The notes: a model not told the origin generated them from the sequence alone. A stretch of DNA of 11,314 bases from CAXBID01 sp963975495 (GCA_963975495.1 CAXBID010000114.1:1-11314); one strand, 5' to 3'; numbered from the stretch's first letter, positions 1-7,499 are shown. Translations and numbers: made by a program.

Positions 1-1
1 A

Positions 2-1132
2 TCATCATCATATTCAATTTCAAAAATGGACTCAATACCTGAAGCGAATTTAAGTCAAGCTAGAAAAGATAAATATATTGGAGAAGCTAAATTTTTAAGA
101 GCACTCTTTAATTTTCTCTTAGTCACTCGTTTTGGCGATATGCCGTTAATAGCCTCCATACCAGAAAGTGGAGCAGGTTTTCCAAAAAGTTCTAAAGCCG
201 ATGTTTACGCACAAATAATTCTTGATTTAAAAGAAGCATCTACAACCTTATTAGATAAATCTTCAGAAGAAAATGGTAGAGCAACTAGAGGAGCCGCTTT
301 TGCTATGTTAGGTAAGGTTTATTTATTTATGGGCGAACACCAATTGGCCTTAAATGCTTTTAAGGAAGTGAAAGGCTATGAATTAGAGCCAAATTTTTAC
401 GATAATTTTAAAGAAGAAACTGAGCATGGTATTGAGTCCATTTTTGAAATTGAATATGATGATGATTTAGGGACAGGTAACCAATGGGATTCTAGTGTTT
501 CTGGAGCAGGATTGAATGAAGCCACTTTTAGAGGTCAAGAATATGGCTTTAATGATTGGTTTAATGTGCATCCATCAGATGATTTATTAGATGAATACGA
601 AGTGGGTGATTCAAGATATGCAGATACGTTTTATTCAGTAGGCGATTCATTTGCCGACGGAACAAAAACAGTTGCAGCTAGCGATTTAGATGCTGGTGGC
701 GTACAAAGAGCAGGTTGGAAAAAATATCAGAATTATTATAAAGATGCCAATGAAGACCAAGAGTCTGGTATCAACTTTAAATATTTAAGATATGCAGATG
801 TATTATTAATGATGGCAGAATGTGCTAACGAAGTGGTTTCACAAGCTGCAGCAGTTGGTTATATTAATCAAGTTCGATTAAGAGCTAGCTTGCTAGGTCT
901 TCCAACAACACTTAGTAAAGCTCAAGTTTTTAATGCCATTGTGCATGAACGAAAAGTTGAATTAGCAGGAGAGCAAGTCCGGTTTAATGATATATTGAGA
1001 TGGGGGTTAGCTTCAACAGAATTGTCAGGAACCAATTTTCAAGCTGGAACACATGAGTTGTGGCCAATTCCAAACCGTGAAATTAGTTCTAATGAGAATG
1101 TCAATTCAGAAGATCAAAATCCAGGATATTAA
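2..1132 (+). CDS. SusD-like outer-membrane glycan-binding lipoprotein, 5'-truncated by the window edge
   Basis: SusD-family proteins sit on the cell surface as lids of SusC TonB-dependent transporters and bind oligosaccharides for import. The frame is open from the first bases, so the signal peptide and roughly the first 100-150 residues lie upstream. The ATG at 26 is internal, because family-conserved sequence follows it at once. About 376 residues are visible. They include the TPR helix with GEAKFLRALFNF and the RFGDMPL turn, the helix RGAAFAMLGKVYLFMG, the FKYLRYADVLLMMAECANE segment, the HERKVELAGE motif followed by RFNDILRWG, and the family C-terminus LWPIPNREI...QNPGY. The C-terminus is intact and ends at a TAA. 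The partner susC is expected upstream. Ligand specificity cannot be read from SusD itself; the GH10 downstream suggests xylan. Family assignment is very secure. Confidence 0.96.
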   Translation, partial: SSSYSISKMDSIPEANLSQARKDKYIGEAKFLRALFNFLLVTRFGDMPLIASIPESGAGFPKSSKADVYAQIILDLKEASTTLLDKSSEENGRATRGAAFAMLGKVYLFMGEHQLALNAFKEVKGYELEPNFYDNFKEETEHGIESIFEIEYDDDLGTGNQWDSSVSGAGLNEATFRGQEYGFNDWFNVHPSDDLLDEYEVGDSRYADTFYSVGDSFADGTKTVAASDLDAGGVQRAGWKKYQNYYKDANEDQESGINFKYLRYADVLLMMAECANEVVSQAAAVGYINQVRLRASLLGLPTTLSKAQVFNAIVHERKVELAGEQVRFNDILRWGLASTELSGTNFQAGTHELWPIPNREISSNENVNSEDQNPGY

Positions 1133-1174
1133 ACACATAAATTATGAATGGTATTTATTTAGTTTGAGTTAGTA

Positions 1175-1224
1175 ATATTGTTTTGGCAGCATGTTTAGTT
1201 TAGGCGTGCTGCTTTAAACAATAT
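1175..1224 (+). terminator. Long two-part hairpin downstream of susD-like gene; possible terminator or processing site
   Basis: An outer stem (ATATTGTTT at 1175-1183 with AAACAATAT at 1216-1224) and an inner stem (GCAGCATG at 1186-1193 with CGTGCTGC at 1205-1212, one T-G wobble) are separated by a small internal loop and closed by an 11-nt loop. It begins about 40 bases after the susD stop. No clear T-run follows it, so a classical intrinsic terminator is not proven. An mRNA 3'-end stabiliser or processing hairpin fits equally well. Confidence 0.45.
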
Positions 1225-1285
1225 AAAGTTAGGTTTATTTACAGAGATTTAGATAATCTAAAACTAATAGCTAAGAAAGTATTAA

Positions 1286-1314
1286 CGCTACATTTTTACT
1301 ATATATCGCTACAT
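1286..1314 (+). promoter_or_regulatory. Direct repeat CGCTACAT x2, 21 bp apart; candidate regulator site
   Basis: CGCTACAT occurs at 1286-1293 and again, perfectly, at 1307-1314. The start-to-start distance is 21 bp, about two helical turns, which would put both copies on the same face of DNA. The pair lies just upstream of a candidate -7 element at 1344-1351, where activators of PUL genes often bind. The regulator is unknown. This is inferred from spacing and position alone. Confidence 0.3.
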
Positions 1315-1343
1315 ACATTATATAAGAAATAGTATTCGATTTA

Positions 1344-1351
1344 TAAATTTG
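1344..1351 (+). promoter_or_regulatory. Candidate Bacteroidetes -7 element (TAAATTTG)
   Basis: TAAATTTG matches the Bacteroidetes sigma-ABfr -7 consensus TAnnTTTG exactly and lies about 80 bases before the ATG at 1434. No good TTTG/TTG -33 element is seen at the usual distance upstream. If the promoter is real, that would be consistent with activator dependence. In DNA this AT-rich the match could be chance. Confidence 0.3.
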
Positions 1352-1433
1352 AATGAATAATTTATCAAATAGATAAGCTATTCTTTAATGTTAAAAAAAA
1401 TTGAAAATCAATAAAAATAAAAAAATATTAAAT

Positions 1434-2696
1434 ATGAAAACTCCAAAATTATTACTCACCTTTTTTATAGGGATTGCTCTATGGTCGTGTTCGGAAAATG
1501 ATGAAGCAAAGACGCTATTAGTTCAGCCAACATTTGTTGTAACGCAATCACCAGACAATCCAAACCTGTACTATTTTGAAAATACAACTCCAAATAAAGA
1601 AGCATTTTATAGTTTCTGGCAATTCACTGAAGACGGGAAAAGAATTATAGACGAGCCTGGAGCGGTTGAATTTGAATATACAACTGTTGGAGAGCTTACT
1701 AACTTAGTAACACTATCGATGGTAGATGTTAATAACGCTGCAAAGGCAACAGCAGAAGTTTTATCAATGGTAGAAGAAGTTGTAATACCACCAGTTGTAG
1801 ATACAGCAAATTTATTGTTAAATGGAGATTTAGAGTTGGGTAGTGGCGATGATTTTGATAATTGGGGGAAATGGAATGGACCGGGTAACATGACTGCCGA
1901 AACAGTTGATGTTTTAGGAGGTGCAAGAGCCTTACGCGTTACAAATTCTGAAGATGCTGCAGAATGGCAAGTGCAATTTGTTAGCGATGAGGTTGCAACA
2001 ACCGTTGGTGAAACCTATACAATATCTTATTGGGTAAAAGGTGATGCTGTTAGCGTACGTGCATCAACAAAGCCTGATGCTACTGCGCATTATGGAGATT
2101 TTTATGAAGCAACTTCAGGTTGGACTCAATATTCTACCACATTTGAAGCAACAGATCCTCTAATGAGAGTGTCTTTAGACATTGGACTAAACACAGGTAC
2201 TTTTATTATTGATGAAATTGCACTTGTAGAAGGGAGTGAGCCTTTATCTAATACACCTCCAGTAGCTAATTTAGTGTTAAATGGCGATTTGGAATTAGGA
2301 AGTGGAGACGATTTTGATAATTGGGGTCAATGGAATGGTGCTGATAATATGACGGAAGAAACAACTGAAGTTCACGGAGGAGCAAGAGCGTTAAAAATAG
2401 TTAATAGTGAAGATGCTGCGGAATGGCAAGTACAATTTGTTAGTGATGAGATTACTACTGAAGTAGGTGCAAGTTATACAATATCTTATTGGGTAAAAGG
2501 CGATGCTGTTAGCGTACGTGCATCAACAAAACCTGATGCTACTGCACATTATGGAGATTTTTATGAAGCAACTTCAGATTGGACTCAATACTCAACAACA
2601 TTTGAAGCCACAGATCCTTTAACAAGAGTGTCTTTAGATATCGGATTAAATGCAGGTACTTTTTACGTGGATGATATTTTATTTGTTAAAAACTAA
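1434..2696 (+). CDS. Surface lipoprotein with PKD-like module and tandem CBM4_9-type carbohydrate-binding modules
   Basis: Predicted 420-residue surface glycan-binding lipoprotein in the position that SusE/F-type SGBPs often occupy. Residues 1-18 are a lipoprotein signal peptide ending ALWS, with the lipidated Cys at 19. The acidic SENDE that follows resembles the export signal of surface-exposed Bacteroidetes lipoproteins. Residues ~31-115 form a PKD/Ig-like module containing SFWQFTEDG, related to one in the next gene. Two CBM4_9-like modules follow (~126-270 and 279-420). Each starts NL(L/V)LNGDLELGSGDDF and ends in the typical (Y/I)(V/I)D(E/D)I strand, and they are about 80% identical. No catalytic domain is present. 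ATG 1434 is chosen because it gives a clean signal peptide; the in-frame TTG at 1401 would add an unsuitable lysine-rich extension. It is probably co-transcribed with the GH10 gene 46 bp downstream. Xylan binding is inferred from that neighbour. Confidence 0.88.
   Translation: MKTPKLLLTFFIGIALWSCSENDEAKTLLVQPTFVVTQSPDNPNLYYFENTTPNKEAFYSFWQFTEDGKRIIDEPGAVEFEYTTVGELTNLVTLSMVDVNNAAKATAEVLSMVEEVVIPPVVDTANLLLNGDLELGSGDDFDNWGKWNGPGNMTAETVDVLGGARALRVTNSEDAAEWQVQFVSDEVATTVGETYTISYWVKGDAVSVRASTKPDATAHYGDFYEATSGWTQYSTTFEATDPLMRVSLDIGLNTGTFIIDEIALVEGSEPLSNTPPVANLVLNGDLELGSGDDFDNWGQWNGADNMTEETTEVHGGARALKIVNSEDAAEWQVQFVSDEITTEVGASYTISYWVKGDAVSVRASTKPDATAHYGDFYEATSDWTQYSTTFEATDPLTRVSLDIGLNAGTFYVDDILFVKN
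1809..2693 (+). repeat. Intragenic tandem duplication encoding two CBM4_9-like modules (459 bp period)
   Basis: The segment starting at 1809 recurs at 2268. The 142-residue modules align without gaps and are about 80% identical. A central stretch of over 30 residues, from YTISYWVKGDAV to HYGDFYEATS, is invariant. DNA identity is higher in that central part than at the flanks, which suggests recent duplication, local gene conversion or strong selection on the binding face. Confidence 0.9.
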
Positions 2697-2707
2697 ATAA
2701 TTAAAAA

Positions 2708-2725
2708 AAACCGCAATAGTGGTTT
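2708..2725 (+). terminator. Intercistronic hairpin between CBM lipoprotein and GH10 genes
   Basis: AAACCGC (2708-2714) pairs with GTGGTTT (2719-2725) around an AATA loop, with one G-T pair. An A-run precedes the stem, but only a mixed A/T tract follows. Its place in a 46-bp gap inside a likely operon suggests a leaky terminator or an mRNA-processing hairpin that sets relative expression, not a full stop. Confidence 0.4.
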
Positions 2726-2742
2726 ATTAAAATTTTAAAAAA

Positions 2743-4062
2743 ATGAAAAATAAAATAAAATTCAATAACATTTTCATATTCCTGATACTTATTAGCGTTG
2801 CTTTTTCTTGTCAGAGTGATGATGATATGCCTACGGAAACACCAATTTCTGTTTCTTTCGAAGTCATCATTTCAGAAGGTAACACACTAAGAGTTTTAGC
2901 TAACAACACGTCTACAGGAATAGGTGGATTAAATAGTTATTGGCAATTTACTGAGAATGGAGAAGTTGTAGCAGATCAAGCTGGCCCAGAAATGTATTTA
3001 TATAGCGCCTCAGGAGATTACCTCATTACACTAACAGTTGAAGCGCCTAATGGCGATATTCAAAGTAGTCAAACCATAACCATTACTGGAGAAGATTATG
3101 TGCCACCAGCGTTAAAAGATGCTACAAGTTCATTCTCTGTTGGAATGGCGGTACGTTCTAATCGTTTGACTGGGCAACACAATGAGGTTTTGGTAAGAGA
3201 CTTTAATAATATTACTGCAGAATATGAGATGAAAATGGATCAAATCTTTAAAGCAGAAAACAATATGGATTTTACAGCTTCTGATAAGATTGTTGATTAT
3301 GGTATTGCTAATAGCATGGATATACATGGGCATACTTTAATTTGGCATAATGCAACACCAACTTGGGTAGAGAATTTCTCTGGTACCAATGCAGAATTTG
3401 AAACAATGATAGAAACTTACATCACTACTGTGGTAAAAAGATACGCTGGCAAAGTAAGATCTTGGGATGTTGTAAATGAAGCGGTGGAAGATGGAAGTAA
3501 TTCGTTAAGAAATTCAGTTTTCAAACTTAAAATGGGTGATGACTATATTGAAAAATGTTATCAATTTGCAAGAAATGCCGATCCTAACGCATTGCTTTTT
3601 TATAATGATTACAACATTACTTTTGATGCAGGAAAACAAGCCTCAGTGTTTGCCTTGGTAGATGATTTGAAATCTAAAAATTTAATTGATGGTATTGGTG
3701 CGCAAATGCATATCTCCATAGATTTTCCAACCAAAGCTCAAATAGAAAGTGTGGTAAATGGGACCATCTCAAGAGGATTATTAATCCATTTTTCTGAATT
3801 GGACGTGAGGGTAAACCCGAATAATGATATCACTTCTTTGACCGAAGAACGAGAAATAGCACAACAAAATAAAGTTAAAGAAGTTGTTGAAATATATGAT
3901 GCAATCCCAAACGCCAATAAATTTGCAATTACCATTTGGGGAATGAGAGATAGTGAATCTTGGCTTCCGGATTTTTGGGGTAATCCAGAATGGGCACTTC
4001 TATATGATGATGATTTTAAACCAAAAAAGGCACATAATGGCTTTCTTGAAGCATTGGATTAG
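2743..4062 (+). CDS. GH10 endo-beta-1,4-xylanase lipoprotein with N-terminal PKD-like module
   Basis: Predicted to cleave internal beta-1,4 bonds of xylan by a retaining mechanism at the cell surface. Residues 1-22 are a signal peptide ending VAFS. Cys23 is the lipidation site, followed by QSDDD, a surface-export-like acidic stretch. Residues ~37-117 form a PKD/Ig-like module with SYWQFTENG. The GH10 barrel spans ~126-439. Visible motifs are HGHTLIWH (195-202), WDVVNEA with acid/base Glu246, GIGAQMH, FSELDV with nucleophile Glu352, and the C-terminal TIWGMRDSESWLP and KPKKAHNGFL. The catalytic domain has normal length, with no inserted CBM and no T9SS tail. The usual ENEMKW motif of the -2 subsite reads EYEMKM here (Tyr161 for Asn). 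The ATG at 2743 directly follows an A-rich leader. A strong terminator follows the gene. Confidence 0.95.
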   Translation: MKNKIKFNNIFIFLILISVAFSCQSDDDMPTETPISVSFEVIISEGNTLRVLANNTSTGIGGLNSYWQFTENGEVVADQAGPEMYLYSASGDYLITLTVEAPNGDIQSSQTITITGEDYVPPALKDATSSFSVGMAVRSNRLTGQHNEVLVRDFNNITAEYEMKMDQIFKAENNMDFTASDKIVDYGIANSMDIHGHTLIWHNATPTWVENFSGTNAEFETMIETYITTVVKRYAGKVRSWDVVNEAVEDGSNSLRNSVFKLKMGDDYIEKCYQFARNADPNALLFYNDYNITFDAGKQASVFALVDDLKSKNLIDGIGAQMHISIDFPTKAQIESVVNGTISRGLLIHFSELDVRVNPNNDITSLTEEREIAQQNKVKEVVEIYDAIPNANKFAITIWGMRDSESWLPDFWGNPEWALLYDDDFKPKKAHNGFLEALD

Positions 4063-4082
4063 TTGCTAGTATAGTACTTCTT

Positions 4083-4116
4083 AAAAAGCTAATTATTTTA
4101 TATAATTGGCTTTTTT
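4083..4116 (+). terminator. Strong intrinsic terminator after GH10 gene
   Basis: A 14-bp stem (AAAAAGCTAATTAT at 4083-4096 with ATAATTGGCTTTTT at 4102-4115, one T-G pair) has a 5-nt loop and runs into six T residues at 4111-4116. It starts 20 bases after the GH10 stop and marks the end of the xylanase operon. Confidence 0.85.
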
Positions 4117-4159
4117 CAGTAAAATTACTTTTTATACTTTTATGATAATAATAAATGAA

Positions 4160-7100
4160 ATGATAACTAAAATTACAACTCTAAGCAAGTTTATCTTATT
4201 ACTTGTTTTAGTCATGCAGTTTGAAGGTTGTTCTAGCAAGCAAGAATCAATTGAAAATGATATTATTTTTAGCACTCTTAACAATACTCAAACAGGTATT
4301 GATTTTAAAAATATACTTACCGAAAACGATTCACTCAATTATTTTACCTATTCCTATTTGTATATGGGCGGTGGTGTTTCCACAGGTGATATTAACAATG
4401 ATGGATTGATAGATGTTTTCTTTACTGGAAATCAAGAATCAAACAAACTATATTTAAATAAAGGCAACCTTAAGTTTGAAGATATTACAGAAAAAGCTGG
4501 TTTATCTGGAGATAACAGATGGTACACCGGTGTTACCATGGCTGATGTTAATGGCGATGGTTTTTTAGATATTTATTGCTCAGTAGGAGGTAAATTCACA
4601 CCAAAAAACAATCAGCTGTTTATAAATAATGGTAATAATACATTTTCTGATAAAGCAAAGGAATTTGGAATTGATGATGCTGGAAACAGCGTGCAAGCTA
4701 CTTTTTTTGATTACGATAAAGATGGTGATTTAGACTTATATGTTGCCAATTATCCACCTACAAAGTTCAGTTCTCCCACCTTTGTTTATATATATAAAAT
4801 GAACAATATCGAGGATCTGGATTCCGATCATTTATTCAGAAACGATGGTGAAATTTTTACAGATGTTACCAAAGAGGCAGGTATTAGCAATTTCGGATTG
4901 TCATTAAGTGCAACTATTGGCGACTTGAATAACGACTCTTGGCCAGATATATATGTGTCTAATGATTTTAATTCTCCAGATTTCATGTATCTAAATAATA
5001 AGGACGGTACGTTTTCAGAAGTTGTTAAGGATGCCACAGGTCATACTTCATTTTATGGAATGGGTGTAGATATTTCAGATTTTAATAACGATGGAAATCT
5101 TGATATTTTTCAAGTGGATATGGATGCCGTAAGCAACAGAAGAAAAAAAGCAAATATGGCAAGCATGAACCCTGAACTTTTTTGGGATGTAGTAAATGCA
5201 GGCTTTCATTATCAATATATGCACAATTGTATGCAGTTAAATTCAGGTATTTTTAATAACGGAACTCCATATTTTTCTAATGTTTCAAGAAGTACAGGAA
5301 CGTCTTCTACAGATTGGAGTTGGGGACCATTATTCGCTGATTTTGATAATGATGGCTTAAAAGATTTATTTATATCTAATGGTACTCGTCGTGAAATAAA
5401 CAATAATGATTATTTCAACAATTTAGAAGAAGGAAAATTAGAAACAACAGATTTATTGAAAAAAAGCTTGGGAATTCCTACTGAGAAAATAGATAATTTT
5501 ATGTTCAAAAATAAAGGAAATTTAGATTTTGAACGTGTAAACAAATCTTGGGGAATTGAATATGAGGGGTTTTCCAATGGTGTAGCTTATGCTGATTTAG
5601 ATAACGATGGCGATTTGGAAATTATAACAAATAACATTGACGATTATGCTTCAGTATTTGAAAACCATAGTTCTACAATCAATAATTATTTAAAAATTCA
5701 ATTTAAAGGCGATTCAAAAAATAAACAAGGATTGGGTAATCGTGTTTATATAAAAACTCAAGAATCAACTCAAATGCAAGAGCTGACGCTTTCACGTGGG
5801 TTTCAATCATCCGTAGCCCCAGAATTGCATTTCGGAGTAAATAAACTCAATAAAGTTGAAGAGGTCAAGGTAGTTTGGACAAGTGGTAAAATAGAACAAT
5901 TAAAAAATGTAGGGGTAAACCAAACATTGGTTTTAGAAGAAAAAAATGCTAGTGTGCAAAAAACGGAATTGGAAGAGGCGAAAACTACACTTTTTACTCA
6001 AAGCAAATCTATTTTATCAAATATCAAACATCAAGAAAATGAGTATGATGATTTTAAGGATCAGGTATTGTTGCCTCATAAAATGTCAACTTTTGGACCA
6101 GCATTAGCAGTTGGCGATTTAAATAATGATGGTTTAGACGATTTTTATATGGGAGGATCTTCATCTTATGCAGGACGAATTTTTTATCAAACCGAAGAGG
6201 ATTTTGTTCAGAAACCTATAAAATCATTAGCAGATGATAAATTAAGCGAAGATGTTGGAGCGCTTATTTTTGATGCAGATAACGACGGAGACAATGATTT
6301 ATATGTTGTAAGTGGTGGGTATGAGTTCTCTGCTACAGATGCTAATCTTCAAGATAGATTATACATAAATAATGGTATTGGAGATTTAAAAAAAACCAAG
6401 AATGCTTTACCAAAAATGATAACTAGTGGATCTAGAGTTTATCATGCAGATTTTGATAAAGATGGTAAGGAAGATCTTTTAGTTCTAGGAAGGCAAGTTC
6501 CTGGAAATTATCCGATGCTAGCAACTACTTTTTTATTAAAGAATAATACAAATGAGGGTAAAGTTCATTTTGATATGTTTGCAGAAATGCAACCAAAAGC
6601 CTTTGCGGAACTTGGAATGGCAACCAGCGCAGTAATTACGGATTTTAATAATGATACATGGTTAGATATTATAATAGTGGGGGAGTGGATGCCTATTCGT
6701 GTTTTTAAAAACATGAAAACCGAGTTTGTTGAGGTGTCCGAAGATATGGGATTAAATAGTGATACTAGGGGTTGGTGGTGGAGCATTAAAGAAGGTGATA
6801 TGGATAATGATGGTGATATGGATTATATCGTTGGGAATAATGGATTGAATTATAAATATAAGGCAACAGCCAATGAAACCTTTGATATTTTTGTTGACGA
6901 TTTTGATAAAGATAGTAACAACGACATCGTTTTAAGTTATTACAATGATGGAAAACAATATCCATTGCGTGGGCGCCAATGTTCATCACAACAAATTCCT
7001 GCAATTAAAGAGAAATTTAAAAATTACGAAGCTTTTTCTGAAGCCACATTAGTTGACGTTTATTCAGAAAAGGCATTAAAATCTGCGTTGCATTACCAAA

Positions 7101-7471
7101 TTAAATCTTTTGCAAGTATCTATTTAGAAAATAAAGACGGCAAATTTGTAGTACATGAATTGCCAGTTGAAACCCAATTATCTAGTATTAACCAAACGCT
7201 GGTTGAAGATTTTGATAAAGATGGCAGTCTAGATATGCTCGTTGCGGGAAATATGCTCAATTCTGAAGTTGAAACCCCACGAAACGATGCTAGTATTGGT
7301 GTTTATGCTAAAGGAGATGGTAAAGGAGGTTTTCAAACCATTTCAGCCTCAAACAGTGGCTTTTTTGTCTTTGGAGATGTTAAAGATATGTCGCATATCA
7401 TAATAAATAATAAACCATATATTATAGTTGTTAAAAATAATGATACTATTGAGTTTATTAGTATTAATTAA
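4160..7471 (+). CDS. Large FG-GAP/VCBS repeat lipoprotein with central ASPIC/UnbV domain (CRTAC1-like)
   Basis: Predicted 1103-residue secreted beta-propeller-type protein. The signal peptide starts MITK and ends at Cys24 (QFEGC, an imperfect lipobox). There are seven calcium-loop-like motifs of DxDxDG type before the central domain, beginning near residues 77, 129, 184, 255, 307, 394 and 479. Seven more follow near 653, 705, 764, 828, 880, 914 and 1017. An ASPIC/UnbV domain lies at ~509-594, with GLGNRVYI, the SRGFQSS and LHFGV motifs, and VVWTSGK. This suggests two propellers flanking the ASPIC domain, stabilised by Ca2+. Such proteins are common beside SusC/SusD genes in Flavobacteriia, but their function is not established. 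No glycosidase motif is seen. ATG 4160 gives the best signal peptide; ATG 4142 would add six residues including an acidic one, and a TTG at 4106 lies inside the terminator. Its promoter is not evident. Confidence 0.9.
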   Translation: MITKITTLSKFILLLVLVMQFEGCSSKQESIENDIIFSTLNNTQTGIDFKNILTENDSLNYFTYSYLYMGGGVSTGDINNDGLIDVFFTGNQESNKLYLNKGNLKFEDITEKAGLSGDNRWYTGVTMADVNGDGFLDIYCSVGGKFTPKNNQLFINNGNNTFSDKAKEFGIDDAGNSVQATFFDYDKDGDLDLYVANYPPTKFSSPTFVYIYKMNNIEDLDSDHLFRNDGEIFTDVTKEAGISNFGLSLSATIGDLNNDSWPDIYVSNDFNSPDFMYLNNKDGTFSEVVKDATGHTSFYGMGVDISDFNNDGNLDIFQVDMDAVSNRRKKANMASMNPELFWDVVNAGFHYQYMHNCMQLNSGIFNNGTPYFSNVSRSTGTSSTDWSWGPLFADFDNDGLKDLFISNGTRREINNNDYFNNLEEGKLETTDLLKKSLGIPTEKIDNFMFKNKGNLDFERVNKSWGIEYEGFSNGVAYADLDNDGDLEIITNNIDDYASVFENHSSTINNYLKIQFKGDSKNKQGLGNRVYIKTQESTQMQELTLSRGFQSSVAPELHFGVNKLNKVEEVKVVWTSGKIEQLKNVGVNQTLVLEEKNASVQKTELEEAKTTLFTQSKSILSNIKHQENEYDDFKDQVLLPHKMSTFGPALAVGDLNNDGLDDFYMGGSSSYAGRIFYQTEEDFVQKPIKSLADDKLSEDVGALIFDADNDGDNDLYVVSGGYEFSATDANLQDRLYINNGIGDLKKTKNALPKMITSGSRVYHADFDKDGKEDLLVLGRQVPGNYPMLATTFLLKNNTNEGKVHFDMFAEMQPKAFAELGMATSAVITDFNNDTWLDIIIVGEWMPIRVFKNMKTEFVEVSEDMGLNSDTRGWWWSIKEGDMDNDGDMDYIVGNNGLNYKYKATANETFDIFVDDFDKDSNNDIVLSYYNDGKQYPLRGRQCSSQQIPAIKEKFKNYEAFSEATLVDVYSEKALKSALHYQIKSFASIYLENKDGKFVVHELPVETQLSSINQTLVEDFDKDGSLDMLVAGNMLNSEVETPRNDASIGVYAKGDGKGGFQTISASNSGFFVFGDVKDMSHIIINNKPYIIVVKNNDTIEFISIN

Positions 7472-7499
7472 ATTGTTAAATAGCAATTCTTTAATAGCA

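Larger units (their letters stand above)
1133..1433. other. 301 bp non-coding AT-rich spacer between susD-like gene and CBM lipoprotein gene
   Basis: I see no credible coding sequence here. The stretch holds a long hairpin just after susD (1175-1224), a small hairpin with arms TTTAGA/TCTAAA (1248-1262), a direct repeat of CGCTACAT (1286-1314) and a TAnnTTTG-like element (1344-1351). The last 40 bases before the ATG at 1434 are almost pure A/T with no Shine-Dalgarno sequence, as is usual for Bacteroidetes. The layout suggests that the CBM-lipoprotein/GH10 pair has its own promoter in addition to any read-through from susD. Confidence 0.6.

Noticed and set aside
26..28. ATG as start of the SusD-like protein
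   Set aside because: The frame is open to the window edge, and the conserved SusD helix GEAKFLRA follows after about 18 residues, far too early for a full-length protein with signal peptide.
1401..1433. TTG start for the CBM lipoprotein
   Set aside because: It would put a Lys/Asn-rich extension before a complete signal peptide that already starts at the ATG at 1434.
1607..1926. Antisense open frames in the CBM lipoprotein gene
   Set aside because: They lie inside a well-supported gene, encode no recognisable motif and have no start context.
4106..4159. TTG (4106) or ATG (4142) start for the FG-GAP protein
   Set aside because: 4106 lies within the GH10 terminator. 4142 adds a Glu-containing stretch to the signal peptide; 4160 gives a better n-region.
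6565..7004. Antisense open frames in the FG-GAP gene
   Set aside because: They are complements of the repeated Asp/Asn-rich loops (His/Asn-rich low-complexity products), so they are shadows.
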